Positions 1-12,676 of a stretch of DNA of 64,000 nt are shown one piece after another; the first letter of the stretch is position 1; each line of letters begins with the position of its first letter. Source of the DNA: Lenzites betulinus (taxonomy: Eukaryota; Basidiomycota; Agaricomycetes; Polyporales; Polyporaceae); the NCBI GenBank assembly GCA_022264855.1, contig JABYQU010000044.1:62001-126000 (forward strand), in the 5' to 3' direction. The notes under the pieces are model-generated. The model ran no database searches, was not told the DNA's origin, and saw only the letters and a list, made by a program, of their open reading frames with translations. The position numbers and the translations under genes are program-made.

Positions 1-709
1 CACTCCACCACGACACCCTCCACCCCGTTCTCCGCCAGGATCGCCAGGACCGCCTCGGAGACTTCATGCGCAGTGTCGGCGGAGGTCGACCCAGGGTAAA
101 CGCTGATCCATATGACGACAGGTCCGAGAGTCCCCTGCCCGAGCGCCTCCTCCTCCTGCGCCTCAATGAAAAAGCGGGCGACGCTAATGGACGTATAACG
201 GACCCCCCGCGCCTTGATCGCATCCCCGATGCGTGGCGCGACAACGCCCCACACGGCGTTGAGCGGGGTGTTGAAGGCCCCGCGCACGGACTTGACGGGG
301 ACGTGGCCGAATCGCCCGGCGGGCTTGGGGAAGGGCGTGGTGCGGAGGTCCGAGCGGTAGATGAGGACTGGGTGGTCGCTCTCTCCGGCGATGCCATTGT
401 AGTATGTCGTTCGCTCGTACTCGTCAGGGGCGTACACGGAGGTGGCGGTGGAGCCTGAGGAGGGGTCGGAAGATGTGGCCACGGTGCGTTGGGCGGGGGT
501 CCTCAACGTACGCGCTGCATCTTCGGACACTGCACATATGAGGCGGAGGTAAGTGAACGGTACGTAGTGTATGACACAGAAGATAGAAGATGAATGAGGC
601 GAAGCTTCCCCTACCTACCGTGGGTAAACCATCGTATTGGGTACTCACCTTCACCAAGAGGACCGGCTTTCCCTAATTCCTCACCCGAATATGGAGGCTT
701 TGACGAGGC
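1..709 (-). CDS. Conserved hypothetical protein, internal part (both ends missing)
   Basis: The reading frame is open from about base 529 to the window edge. It joins an upstream exon ending at about 649 through an intron with donor GTGAGT (648) and acceptor CAG (530-532). The joined frame reads ...AGPLGE|VSEDAARTL..., then a low-complexity Ser/Thr stretch, then a well-behaved segment (VYAPDEYERTTYYNG, FPKPAGRFGHVPVKSV, NAVWGVVAPRIGDAIKAR). It has the look of a conserved fungal protein, but I do not recognise the family. The 3' end lies beyond base 1. No start codon is visible before a stop near 712, so at least one more 5' exon lies upstream. Confidence is in it being coding, not in a function. 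Confidence 0.5.
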
Positions 710-1353
710 TTCGACCCGGGGTCAGCGCTCGGCGGAATAAGCGATGTAAACTCGATGGACCCCGGACTGGTAGGAGAGCTCATGATGAGGTTCGGCCAAC
801 AAAGGGTCGAGCAAAGTCGACAGAATGAGACGGTGTTCTGTGATGACGATCGCTACCAATGAATTATACCATAGCACAAGTACGATGCACGACTCGTCGA
901 GGATGATTAATGTGTCCGATCGAGGAGGCTTCCGCAAAGCTGTGCAATATTCAATAGCATTTTCTCACGATCATTTGCGCGCCAAGTTCCAACTTAGCAG
1001 ACTTGATAGCGTTCGCGGCGGACATCGTTGATAGCTGTATATTAGAACGACAGTCTCAGCAACACCCATGGATGGTGCAGCAGCGATAGCACATCAAGCA
1101 AAGAAGAGGCCATCAATGCATCCTGCGCAGAAGCCTTGTAAATGATTGGGGCGGACTTCTGCGCGCCGCGTAGCACTGATGCTGTGAGTTTCCCACCATC
1201 GCGCCGCAGCGCCGAACCTTCTCACTAGTATTGAATCGGGGGGCGTTCGCCGCCATGTAGCACTTGCTGACTGGCTCGTCTCTGAGTCTTATAGCAATCC
1301 CCGCCGCACCGTCGCGGCGCACCACTGCTCCTCCAGACTTCTCCTACAGCTAC

Positions 1354-2069
1354 ATGTCGTCTGGCCAATCCTCCCCCGACTCGCAGACGGCACCTCTCGC
1401 CGGGGACCGCGGCAAGCGGAGACAAACACATGCCAGCTCGTCCTCCGCCTCGGGCCCGCTCTCAGGGTGGACGCGGGACAACGTGAGTGCCTGTGGCTTG
1501 CGTCGCACGCACCGGCGTGTGATGAGAGCCCGCACCCATGAACCCCGCGCTGACACCGGTGCGGGCAGCTCGAGATCGTGTCGATCCTGATCAAGGAGAA
1601 GAGACAGCTGCGGGACGCCGTGGCCCAGTACCAGGCCGCGGAGGAGCGCATGGAGAAGTACAAAAACGGGCCGTACGTGGAACTACCGCCATACTATATT
1701 GGTCTCTGTGAATTGAGAGCGTCTGCTTACATCGGTGGGTGTTGCACAGGATAGCCCGACAGCGGCTCGAACGGCTTTTTCGGGAGGTGAGCCGCACTGG
1801 CATGCAGCCGGCCCATGTGCAGCAGCTGCGCGACATACTGGACGAGTTTCCCGAGGATGAAGCGTGCGTATGGGCTTTACACATGCACACCGTGCTAGCG
1901 GAGCCTCCAGCTAACTGGGCTGTTCTAGTGCGCCGCTGAGGCAAAAACTGGGGCGTACGTCGACCGTGCGAGCGGCGCGATCGCGATATCTGACCGGGCC
2001 CGTTTTCTAGAATACGAGATGCGGCGGTTGCTGCAGATCAACCGTGTCCATCGAAGATCATCTGGATGA
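1354..2069 (+). CDS. Small coiled-coil protein, unknown function
   Basis: Five exons (1354-1482, 1569-1672, 1750-1863, 1929-1954, 2011-2069) give 143 codons in one frame. The N-terminal 43 residues are Ser-rich and probably disordered. Exons 2-4 encode a charged amphipathic helix (EIVSILIKEKRQLRDAVAQY then RLERLFREV and LRDILDEFPEDEA) typical of a coiled coil. The last exon is short and basic. Introns are 44-86 nt with GTGAGT, GTACGT or GTGCGT donors. I see no catalytic motif, membrane segment or targeting signal. It may be a subunit of a larger complex; no family is recognised. The last exon is the least certain part. Confidence 0.45.
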
Positions 2070-2664
2070 ACTACCCCAGCTTGAGGAGATGTACATACCC
2101 TGCTTTCTCAGCACTGCCGACATCCATACAAGAGCCCAGCATCCCGACCACGCAGAAGCCGCTACAGCCACTCACCTGTGATCATTCCATCGGACGCGCG
2201 CAGCCCAGCGATCTTACCCACACCACACAGCAGCTTCTGGAGCGAAGACGGAACGAGATCTCATAGCGGTAGCGAGCGGAAGTAGGAACGAGGGGTATTG
2301 GGACGATATTACGCTGTGGTATGCTAGCAAGACCTGCTGAGGAATAAAATTATAACACGACGGGCGACGGCTTCTCGTTCTTCTCTCAGTCCGACCCAGG
2401 GCTGCCCGCGACGGGCGCCCTCGTAAACCCCTGCGATAAACCAAATGCGAGGCACGGCGCCCGCCGCGTGCGTGATAATAGGCTGTGTATCCTGTACCCT
2501 GAGCCCGGGACCTGTCCGGATGTGTCGTCGTGACGCGTGAGGCCGTGGCGGTCGTTACGATCTGCGTGCAGTATGTGCAAGTGTACGTGGGTCGCCTGTC
2601 GGTGATGTGTTCGTCTGCGAGGGTAAGAGACAATGAAATGAGGGCGGCGGACGGCGGGGGGATG
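2070..2664. other. Intergenic, convergent
   Basis: Lies between the ends of a plus-strand and a minus-strand gene. Open frames here are short and repeat the composition of the opposite strand. No RNA gene or repeat was recognised. Confidence 0.4.
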
Positions 2665-3732
2665 CTATCGGATGGTGCCTGCGAATTCGGCGGCAAAGCT
2701 TTCGGCTTTGTTAACGCGCTTTCCCGATTTGCGCCGCTCGAGGGATTTGCGGGGGGTGTCACTGCGGCGGGGGATCTCGTCTGGGGGCGGCGGCGGGGGG
2801 CTGGGGAAGAGCTTTTTCGAAGAGTCCACGTCGGCCGCTTCCTCCCGCACGCTGTCTTCGGACGAGGACGGGGGCCGTCTTTCTTCGACTTCGCAGACGT
2901 GGACGTCTGTTTTCTGCGGGGAGGGGACCTTCTCCTCGACGGGGGGATGTGGCAGCTCTGGTAGTGGAGGGGGAGGATCCGATGCCGCACCTGGCCGGGC
3001 GCCGTCCTTCCCTCGCATGTCCTTCATCGAGATGCTCCTCCACAGCGACTTGCCCGCGCCCTTGACCAGCCGGCCGAGCTGGAGCAGCGCGTCCTCCTCT
3101 GACGGGTCGCTCATCGCCCGCGTCCGCGGATGGCCGCCCCGCGCAACATCCGCCCTCGCCTCCTCCTCCGCGTCCACGCCCGCCTGAGCGTCCCTAATCT
3201 CCTCCCACGTCCCACCGCCCGGCATGTCCACCACCACCGCGCCCGAGCCGCCCATGACGCCGGTGCCGGGCCCGTACTGATACGGCACCTCGTCCGGGTT
3301 GAGACCGTGCTCCCGGAGCATGCGGCGGTGCCGCAGGAGGCGCGAGCGGGCGGCGACGCCGAGCGGGTGCGGCGAGTTGCGCTTGCGCGGCTCGATGCGC
3401 GGGAGGGGCGCGAAGCTGATGCTGGGCGAGCCCGTGCGGGACGGGAGGGTGAGGTTCGAGGCGGACGAGCGCAGGATGCTCGGGCACGGGCTGGGCGTCG
3501 TGCTCGACGCGGCGCTGGAGACGGTGCTGTCGCTGGGGGCGAGCTCGGGCACGCTCGCGGTGGTGCCGGTGCTGTCGCTCGCGGAGGTGCTCAGGCTCGC
3601 GCTGCTCTCGAGCGAGCCCGAGGTGCGCGCAGAGTCGAGGACGGCGTGCATGAGCGCGGTGAAGGAGTCGTCTGGGGAGGATCCGGAGGCGGGGGGGCGG
3701 GGCAGCGCGAGCATCGTGGCTGTCTCCGACAT
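2665..3732 (-). CDS. Largely disordered Ser/Pro-rich protein, 355 aa, unknown function
   Basis: A single uninterrupted frame runs from an ATG at 3732 to a stop at 2665. The first 85 residues are almost only Ser, Thr, Ala and Pro. A compact basic block follows (about residues 115-145: RKRNSPHPLGVAARSRLLRH), then a short ordered stretch around YQYGPGTGV. The tail is acidic/proline-rich and ends with a second basic block. The SILRSSASNLTLPSR and SFAPLPRIEPRKR segments look like short linear motifs. There is no enzyme domain or membrane segment. It could be a regulatory or scaffold protein. Its promoter side faces the flippase gene across a 1.7 kb gap. Confidence 0.6.
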   Translation of the reverse strand: MSETATMLALPRPPASGSSPDDSFTALMHAVLDSARTSGSLESSASLSTSASDSTGTTASVPELAPSDSTVSSAASSTTPSPCPSILRSSASNLTLPSRTGSPSISFAPLPRIEPRKRNSPHPLGVAARSRLLRHRRMLREHGLNPDEVPYQYGPGTGVMGGSGAVVVDMPGGGTWEEIRDAQAGVDAEEEARADVARGGHPRTRAMSDPSEEDALLQLGRLVKGAGKSLWRSISMKDMRGKDGARPGAASDPPPPLPELPHPPVEEKVPSPQKTDVHVCEVEERRPPSSSEDSVREEAADVDSSKKLFPSPPPPPPDEIPRRSDTPRKSLERRKSGKRVNKAESFAAEFAGTIR

Positions 3733-5447
3733 CTGGCACTGGACGGGGCCGGTCGGCGGGGAAGCGCGCTCCGAGAAGAGACTGTGTGAGGGCCAGGGGC
3801 AGCTGATGATAGGGACGAGTCGAGTGATGGACCGCAGTGAGACTATGAGAGACTATAAGGGAGAGGGGAAGGAGAAGGGCGAGCAGGCCAGCGAGAGCGA
3901 CGAGGACGCCGTCGAGGACGTCGTGGTCGACGGAAGAAAATGATGACCGTCGCTGTGCGCAGAGCTCGCCGGTCTTTGCAGCTCTGCGACGCCAGCTCGT
4001 AGCCGCCAGGTACACTCTCGCTTATCTAATGGTGGCATTTGTTTCGGCGGTCTGGACCGACTCTAAATCGTTTTCCGGCGACTTTGTGGCGGTGGCTGCA
4101 GCCTGAAGTACCTCTCCAGCTCATCTGCTGCTGCGCCGTAGCATCAGGGGTACGCTGCACTTTGGGACTGGTATACAATCGTCGCTATATTCATACTTAG
4201 GACAGAGTATATATAGTTTGTTTCGACACTTGCATCGTAAGGTAGGCATAGCTGGAAGCAGCTCATATGGCCGCATATGGAGACAGAGAGAGACGGTCGC
4301 TGAGAGGATCAGGGATACGTTGATGAGACAACCGCTAGAGTTGCAATAGACTAGAATTCAATAGTGTCGTAAGAAACACATCAGAGCAAATCCATCAGGT
4401 CTTGTGTATGGTATTGATGCATGATGTCAATGGTTTCCTAGCTTCGTTTCAGCTGTCTGCGAAGATTTGAGAACACAAAGGGCCCGCTGAAAAGGGCACG
4501 ACAGAATTATTTGCGTCTATGCTCTCCGCGAGCGCCGGAGTTCAGACGATCGCACATGCGTAGATCTTCTGTACAATGAGGAAACGGCATGGCTCGATGA
4601 GGGCCTGTGGATTAAGCAATAAGCGTGTATGAGGCTCCATGCAACGGGTTTTGAAGCTTCTCGCGTTCGTATGCTACTACCAGTGTGGGGTGAAGAAGCA
4701 CGACAGATTTCATATTCACAGTGCAGATTGTAGCGGCCGCTATAGTGCCTGCCTACGCATCATGATTGGCGGTGGAGGTGAACGGCATAAGGACACCAAG
4801 CGCTGTAAACATGTCCAGTTCAGCGCTGTCGGATGATGCCAGAAGAGAGCAGGGAGACGACGGGGGGATGGGGATCGCGATCTCTGGGCTTGAATATTCA
4901 AGGCACACAGGACTCGGTTGCACAGTGGCAGCGCCGGCGTACAAGTACTTTATTAGCAGATGCCGTCGCCCAAAGCTCCGAGATCCTGCTCCCCACACCA
5001 ACGACGTTCTCCGTGCCCAGCTCTCCGGTGTGCTCAGACCCTCCGACGACGGCAAAGGCATTGGCGATGCGCTGCGTGCAGGAAATGAAACCGGCGCGCA
5101 CATCAGTCGCGTGGGATACGTAATCGGCACGGCCGATGAGGCGCAGCGGAGGCCGGTCCCGGGCATTGACGAATGGCTGCTGGGGGTCGCGGGGCACGTC
5201 GAGGGACAGCATGGTCGGATGGGGACAGGGGAGACTGATGGAGGCGGGACGAGGGCAGCATTTGTGAGCAGCGGGAGGTCGGCCGGTAGGAATCGGACGG
5301 CCAATGATGATGACACATGGCCATGCGCAGAGTCAGCCGCCTGTTTATCCTTCGCTGCCGCCTGCACACCGCGTCCCTCTCCTTCTCCTTCCCTCCACCG
5401 CCAGCTCTTCTGCGCGTAAGGCAAGAGCTTGTCCCCACCCTGCGGCA
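3733..5447. other. Long divergent intergenic region
   Basis: This 1.7 kb separates the minus-strand 355-aa gene and the plus-strand flippase. It includes an AT-rich patch with TATATATA at about 4208-4215. The 4750-5450 part is GC-rich and open in several frames on both strands. One of these frames (4898-5212, minus) is listed separately as a possible small gene. Confidence 0.4.
4898..5212 (-). CDS. Possible small protein, 104 aa, unknown
   Basis: An ATG-initiated frame of 104 codons lies divergent to the flippase. Its composition (PPLRLIGRADYVSHATDVRA, then Ala/Val/Gly-rich) looks more protein-like than the competing frames, which are Pro/Ser/Arg-rich. I recognise no family, and the frame overlaps what could simply be the flippase promoter and 5' UTR. 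It could also be one exon of a longer minus-strand gene. Confidence 0.2.
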   Translation of the reverse strand: MLSLDVPRDPQQPFVNARDRPPLRLIGRADYVSHATDVRAGFISCTQRIANAFAVVGGSEHTGELGTENVVGVGSRISELWATASANKVLVRRRCHCATESCVP

Positions 5448-8400
5448 ATGCCGTCCAAACTCTCGGTGTGGTACAACAAGCTCGTCGACTTCAATGTCGA
5501 GTCCCTCTTCGCAAAGCCGAGGGGGTCCGGTCCCCCCCGCACCGTCTTCGTAAACGAACCCATCCCGGCAGAGTATTACGACCACAAGCACCGCGTCAAG
5601 AAAGAGCACATCTTCAGCTCCAACCAGGTCATTACGTCCAAGTACACCGCGATAACCTTTCTCCCCCGCAATCTCCTCGAGCAGTTCCGCCGCATCGCAA
5701 ACGTCTTCTTCCTTGCCATCGCCATTCTCCAATTCTTCTCCATCTTCTCCACCGTCTCCCCCGGCCTCGTCATCCTCCCCCTCCTCATCGTGCTCACCAT
5801 CACCGCCCTCAAGGATGGCTACGAGGACTTCAAGCGGCACCAGTCTGACCGTAGCATCAACTACTCTCAGGTACGTGTCCTCAAGGGCGGCGACTTCGCC
5901 AACGAGAACCCCATGGCCGGCAAGGCCAAGACGTTCGCCCGCGCGATGGTGCCCGCGTTCAGGCGCTCTACCAAGAGCAAGCGCACACAGGGTGACGTCG
6001 AGAACCTGCAGCACGGCGCCCCGCCGGAGGGCATTCACACGGGCGGTGCGGATCTTGTACAACTGCCAACACGAACGGAGGAGGTGGGTGTCGAGCTCGA
6101 TGACGGCCAGCCCGTCGAGGAGGCCGGCGGCCTATTCCACCACCACGGTGCATCCCGCAATCCACACTGGAAAATGACGATCTGGGAGGACCTCAGGGTG
6201 GGCGATATCGTCAAGATCATGGACGACGAGCCGCTCCCCGCGGACATCCTCATATGTGCTAGCTCCGAGGAGGAGAACGTCGCGTACGTGGAGACGAAGA
6301 ACCTCGACGGCGAGACGAACCTGAAGAGCCGCAACGCGTGCGCCTCTCTGACGCATCTCAACACCGCGCGCGCATGCGCCAAGAAGGAGAATGCATTCCG
6401 CGTCGACTGTGATCGCCCGGACAACAACCTGTACAAGCTGAACGCTGCGGTCATTGCCCCTGACGGGAGCAAGACTGCTGTGGACTCCAACATGGTCCTC
6501 CTGCGCGGCACGGTACTGCGGAACACCGCATGGGTCATCGGCGTGGTTCTATACACAGGAGAGGACACCAAGATCGTGCTGAACTCCGGCGCGACGCCGA
6601 GCAAACGCAGTCGCGTCGAGCGGCAGATGAATCCGCAAGTGTACGTCATCTCTCATGTCGGATGCAGTGCCCGGCTGATAATCTGTCAGTTTCATCAACC
6701 TGCTGCTTCTCGCAGCAATGGCCACCGCATGTGCTATTGCCGACGCTGTGCTCGAGCAGCATTACTTCCCGCTTGGCGCGCCGTGGCTCTTTGGCGACAC
6801 ACAAGGCGACGACAACCCGAAGATCAACGGGCTCATTACTTTTGTGTATGCGCTCATCACGTTCCAGAACATCGTCCCCATCTCGCTCTACATCTCAATC
6901 GAGGGTGTACGGACATGTCAGGCGCTCTTCATCTACTTCGACAAGGAGATCGTCTACGAAAAGACGGGCCAGGCGACGCTTGCGCGCAGCTGGAACCTCT
7001 CGGACGACCTCGGCCAGATTGAGTATATCTTTTCGGACAAGACGGGCACGCTCACGCAGAACGCGATGGTGTTCCGTCAGTGTACCATCGATGGGCGCGT
7101 GTACAAGGGCGACGAGGTCGAGGTCGACAGCGATATCACGGACGTGGGCGCCATCCCTGAGGCGGACGAACACGCCGACGACTCGAAAGTCAACGTCCGC
7201 GGGACGAGCCTCCCTCCGCCCTCCGTCAAACAGTCCTCTGCCTCGTCTTCGACCGACGTTCCCAACCCGCTTACAGCCCCCGCGGTCAAGAAAGCAGAGC
7301 ACGTCCTTGCCCACTTCACCGACAGTGCACTCATCGAAGACATCGCCGCTGCTCGGGAGGCCGTCTCTGGCTCCCGCGAGGACAACCACGGGCGCATGCT
7401 GAACGGGTTCTGGAGCGTGCTCGCGCTGTGCCACACCGCGCTCGTCTCCGTCGACCCCGACACCGGCGCGATCCAGTACAAGGCGCAGAGCCCGGACGAG
7501 GCCGCGCTGGTACAGGCGGCGGCAGACGTCGGGTTCGTGTTCCGCGGGCGCGACCGCGAGGTGCTCACGCTGCAGACGCCGTTTGCGCGCGGGGACAAGT
7601 ACGAGCGCTACGAGCTGCTGCACATCCTGGACTTCACGAGCGCGCGCAAGCGCATGAGCGTGGTCCTGCGCAAGCTCGGCGGCGAGGACGGCGAGGGCGA
7701 CGGGAAGGTGTACCTCCTGAGCAAGGGCGCGGACAACGTGATCATCGAGCGGCTGCACCCCGGGCAGGAGGCCGCGGTGCGCACGACGGAGGACCACCTC
7801 GCGGAGTTCGCGAGCGAGGGGCTGCGCACGCTCACGCTCGCGTACAAGGTCGTGCCCGAGGACGAGTACGAGGCGTGGGCGAAGCGCTATCACGAGGCTA
7901 CGGTGTCGCTCGACGAGCGCGAGGAGAAGGTCGAGGCGGTCTCGGAGGAGATCGAGTACGGCTTGTCGCTGCTCGGGGCTACTGCTATCGAGGACCGTCT
8001 GCAGGACGGCGTGCCCGAGACCATTGCGGACTTGAAGGAGGCCGGGATCAAGATTTGGGTCCTCACGGGTGACAAGCTCGAGACCGCGATTGGTACGTCA
8101 TTACAATCGTCTTGGAATCGTCGTAGAATTAATCACTGACGACGCTTTTCGCAGCTATCGGACACAGCACGAACCTCATCGGACGGGAAGACAACATCGT
8201 CATCATCCGCGGAGGCGGCGAAGGCGCTACTCCAGTCTACATGCAGATGCTCAACGCTGTCGAGCAGTTCTTCCCTGAGAGCGGTATCCTCGAAGAGGAC
8301 GGCGTCAAGCTGGACGATAGTATGGTTCTGCCACAACAGCAAAGTCGGGGATATCCTCTGCAGCGCGTCAACACCGGCGGTTCGTCCCTCGTCGGACACA

Positions 8401-10372
8401 ACAATGGCGACCGTCCTGGCGGCTTCGTGCTGGTCATCGACGGCGCGGCCTTGACATACGTGCGTAGTCAGACGTCTCTATCGCCCGACAACTTAGGCTG
8501 ACGGCTGTATACAGGCACTGGGAGATGAGAAGCACAAGAACCTGCTGCTGAAGCTTGCGATGCAGTGCGAAGGCGTCATCTGCTGCCGTGTCTCTCCGCT
8601 GCAGAAAGCGCTCGTCGTGAAGCTCGTCAAAGAGGGCGTCGGCGCAATGACGCTCGCCATCGGTGACGGTGCGAACGATGTCAGCATGATCCAGGCCGCG
8701 GACGTCGGCGTCGGAATTTCGGGCGAGGAAGGTTTACAGGCCGTGAACTCGTCAGACTACGCTATCGCACAGGTACGTGTTGACGTGGCACTACGCCGTG
8801 GTGGCGTCGGACGCTGACTGCTTCCATGTAGTTCCGGTTCCTCAAGCGGCTGCTGCTCGTCCACGGACACTGGTCATATGCTCGCAACGGAAACATGTAA
8901 GTTCATCTTCGGTGGGAAGGGCGGTCGGGGTGCTAACTTTGGACTGTCCGCTCGCAGGATTGTCAACTTCTTCTACAAGAACATCATCTGCATCGGTGTG
9001 CTGTGGTGGTTCCAGATATACTGCGCGTGGAGCAGTCAATAGTGAGTTCGCGATTCGTCGCCGGGTGACCCGCATGGAGGCGCGTGCTGATTGTGTTCTG
9101 CCTCTGCCAGCGTGTTCGACTACACCTACCTGCTGTTCTGGAACACGTTCTGGACCATCGCGCCTGTTATCGGCATCGGACTGTTCGACCGAATAGTTGG
9201 TGAGTGGTGATAGATCGGTTTGCGCGGGAATGTGCCGCTGACGGTGCGAACAGACTCGCATGTTCTCATGGCCATGCCGGAGCTGTACAAGCACAGCATG
9301 AACCATGAGTATTTCGGCACGAAGCTGTTCCTGATCTATATGTTCGACGGCGTCGTACAGGTATGTTTTATGTGCGAGATTGCAGCATGGTGCAGTCCAC
9401 TGACGGCGGCGAATCTAGTCTGCGTTGATCTTCTTCCTCATCCTGTACTCGTACAACTCGACTTCGGCTCGTCATGATGGATACGATGTGGCGCAGTACG
9501 AGTTCTCCAGCGTGAGTGTTTAGCGTTGTCATCACGATATGCGCGTGTGCTGACTCTCGCGCAGAGCATCGCCGTTGCGGCCGTCATGGCAGCCAATCTC
9601 TTCAATGGACTGAACACGCACGTTTGGACTGGATGGATCTTCTTCGCGGTCTCCCTCGGCATAGTCCTCGTGTGGGTTTACACAGTGAGTCGCTCCCACT
9701 GCTACGCACGCACCGCGAGACATCTTCTCATCGCACTTTCAGGCTGTATATTCCGCCCTCGCACCCTCACTGCTGACCACATTCGTCTACGGAAACGACT
9801 ACTACCTCTTCCATTCCGCATATTTCTGGTTCACAATCCTCTTGGTTTCCGTCCTCTCTCTCCTTCCCCGATACATCGCCAAGGCATACAAGCTCGCCTT
9901 CTCCCCGAACGACCTCGACCGCGCCCGCTGGCTGCACAAGCTCGACCCGACGCACGACTTCACGCAGGACCGGCACGGCGGCCTCGCAGACGTGAGCGTC
10001 GGCGGCGGGCGCAAGCGGCACGCGCCGCGCGCGCGCCCGCAGCTCTTCCACGCGAGCCGCACGGACATGGCGACGGGCATGCGCTCCGTGAACCGCGGCT
10101 TCGACTTCGCGACGGAGGAGGGCGGCGTCGCGATGCAGCGCATGCAGAGCCACCTCTCCGAGCGGCACGTGCAGGCCGCGCCCGCGAAGCGCCGGCGGAA
10201 CGCGTCCGCGCTCATGCAGGCGTTCTCGATCCGGCGCACGCTCCGCCGGAAGAAGCACGGCGGCTCGCAGTCGTCGCAGCCGGAGCCGTCGCTGCTCGCG
10301 AGCGCGTCGGCGCCGAGCTCGCCGGGGCACGACGCGCGCGGGCACCACCACCGCACGTCGGACGCGTCGTAG
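5448..10372 (+). CDS. P4-type ATPase (phospholipid flippase), Dnf-like
   Basis: Eleven exons (5448-6640, 6690-8092, 8155-8459, 8515-8772, 8832-8896, 8958-9041, 9111-9199, 9254-9360, 9419-9511, 9565-9684, 9743-10372) give exactly 1449 codons (1448 aa). The enzyme uses ATP to move phospholipids to the cytosolic leaflet of plasma or Golgi membranes. The signature motifs are all present: the P4 N-terminus ([20 protein letters not shown]), the actuator loop DGET near residue 287, the phosphorylation site DKTGT with Asp near 514, and the hinge GDGAND near 1017. TM pairs precede the actuator and P domains, and six further TMs follow. The N-terminal FVNEPIP motif and long insert after TM2 resemble the Dnf1/Dnf2 group. 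The C-terminal tail is Arg/Ser-rich and probably cytosolic. A CDC50-type partner would be needed; none is in the window. Residue positions are approximate. Confidence 0.93.
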
Positions 10373-11091
10373 CTGTGGTTGGGGGTGTGGACTTTTGTTG
10401 CCGTGTTTGCCGTATTTATGGGTCGCACGTTCGCTGATCGTTCTCGTCGTACGCGTGTTTGCGCTGAGCATTCCTTGTGTTACTACTCCGTCTCCTGCCC
10501 CTGCCCCTCGCATCTCCTCTCTCCACTCCCCTACCCCCGCCCCCTACCCCCCATACTCGATTTCCGTAACGCCCCCACCCCATTGTTTGTATCCACCACC
10601 GCCAGCACCCCTAGATCGCCGTATCTATTTCACGCATCTCACGACACCCGCCACTACTAGCCACGGATTATGAATATTCTCTAATCAAATGTATTTGTGC
10701 TCAGGCATTGGAATGAACTGAGTTGCGCGACAGTACTTGCGGGCACGCGACGGAGATATCAAATCTGTGCTGAGGGACGTGTTGAATTTTCGCGCGGGAA
10801 GGCCTGATATTGAACGGTGAATGTTGAACGTAACTTCGGCATCATCATAAGGCCACAATCAAATACAAATATGATATTCACGACCGACCGGTCAGACCAC
10901 CGAGCTCCCAAGCTGTCCCGCATATCGCGCCTGTTATCTCGTGGCCGGTGAATGAGGGGAAGAGGAAGGATATCATAATGGCCGTATTATTGTATCTGTA
11001 GGACTGCAATTACATGCTCCGACTCGACGAGTAAAGAAGTATGACAAAGTCAAATGCTGGAGTATGCGGGACAGGATGCGGAGGCCCTAAT
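10373..11091. other. Intergenic, convergent
   Basis: 3' flanks of the flippase and the dehydrogenase. It has a pyrimidine-rich tract at about 10490-10620, then AT-rich sequence. No gene recognised. Confidence 0.4.
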
Positions 11092-12144
11092 CTATTTGCC
11101 CAGGTTGTCAGACCACGACTCGTACTGGTCAATCTCCTCCGTCAACGTCCTGATCTTCTCGCGGATGAGGCCAATCGAGTCCTTGCCGAGGGGGAAGTGC
11201 AGCGGGGGGCTCGCCAGCCGTGAGAACTCGATGATCTTCGCGACGGCGAGCGCGGCGTCGGCGGGCGCAAGGTCGGCGGGGGTGTCGGCCTCCTTTCCGG
11301 CACCCTTGAGGAACGCCCCGCGGAAGTTGTACACGGGCAGCGCGGGGTTGGCGTATGCGGGGTGCGGCGGGACCATGATCATGCTTGTGTCGAGGTTGAA
11401 GACGGAGGTTTTGAATGCGCCGGGCTCGACGATGGCAACCTGGAAGAGGATGTCAGCTGAGGCAGTGAAATGGTTATATGCGAAGGCGCATACCTTGATG
11501 TTCCATGCCGGATCGACCTCCTTAGCAAGCGATTCGCTGAACCCTTCAAGGGCTGAGAGCGAAACAGACTCAGTAAGCTGTAATGGGCGATTAAATTACC
11601 AAACTATGCTCACCATGCTTCGTCGCGGAGTAGAATCCGATGGCGGGCACGCCGGCCAAGCCGACCATGGCGCTGTTCTGGAGGAGGAGACCTCCCTGGG
11701 GCTTGTTCTCTTCACGGAAGAACGTCACCGCGCGCTGCGAGACATGAACCGCGCCCCAGAAGTTGACCTCAAAGAGCGGGCGCGAAACGTCGTCGGGCAC
11801 GGCCTCGTTCTCGCCGACCGCGACGTAGCCCGCGTTGTTGAACACGATGTCGACGCGCCCGAAGGCCGCCTTGGCCTGCGCGAACGCGGCGTCGATCTCG
11901 GCGGGCTTCGTCACGTCGAGCTTGACAACGTGGAGGCGGTCGGCGGCGTATTTCCTTGTGAGGTCGTCGAGTGCGGAGGGCTTGCGGAGTGTGGCGACGA
12001 CCTTGTCGCCGCTCTCTAGGGCTTGGATGACAGTCTCACGACCGAAGCCGGTGGAAGAGCCGGTAACTGTGCGGACACTCGTCAGGTACAATGGTAGTGA
12101 TGCGGAAACGAATACTTACTGAACCAAACACGGGGAGTAGACAT
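11092..12144 (-). CDS. Short-chain dehydrogenase/reductase (SDR), classical type
   Basis: Four exons (12120-12144, 11614-12066, 11494-11552, 11092-11439) give 294 aa. An NAD(P)-dependent oxidoreductase is predicted. The Rossmann glycine motif TGSSTGFGRE lies just after the first splice. NNAG follows, and the active-site YxxxK is YSATK. The Ser before it (SAMVGLAG) fits the catalytic triad. Exon 1 codes for only eight residues and one base, so the start depends on this splice; its GTAAGT donor and the restored TGSSTG motif support it. Acceptor choice at 11553 avoids a stop. Substrate is unknown; the family acts on steroids, retinol-like alcohols and other carbonyls. There are no pathway neighbours. 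Confidence 0.88.
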
Positions 12145-12676
12145 TTCTGTAGCAGGGGATTGGAGTGTTGGGTGAATGTGGTGGGATTCGAAGGCTGCCG
12201 TTGTAGTAGGGCGGGATGATACTGGTTGAGTGGGATGCTCTTCCTGGCTTCCACATTGCCCTCTTTATAGCTTACAGCGTCGCTCACATCGTTTCGACTC
12301 TGCACCTCATATCTGTGAGCATGTACATTGTGTTCGCCATCCCTCAGTACGCTGTAAAGGCTTAGACGATCAGTGTATGGAAGTGACAAAGCCGCTCAAG
12401 AGAGCAAGCGCCCGGCGGTGAGCGAGACGGCTGCTTTGATTGCTGATTCGGTTACTCATGTTACGCACCAGGCACCATCCCGCATTTGGATGATGGAAGA
12501 TGCCGTCTTCCTAATGCTTTGCATGATGCTGAATAACCGACTGTAGACGCGCCGGCGAGCCTGGGTGAGCGAGGATATGGTACACCATCAGTCATCGCTC
12601 GTTCTGATAGCCCAAGAGAATATTGACCCGTGTGTATAGATCGCATGCTAGCTATTGTCATTACAGGGTATAGATG
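12145..12676. other. Intergenic, upstream of the SDR gene
   Basis: About 530 bases between two minus-strand genes. It should hold the SDR promoter; no clear TATA box is seen. Confidence 0.35.

Noticed and set aside
4753..5448. A 231-codon minus-strand frame and a 217-codon plus-strand frame covering the same GC-rich stretch.
   Set aside because: Both are Pro/Ser/Arg-rich, lack any domain and overlap each other. GC-rich sequence keeps several frames open by chance.
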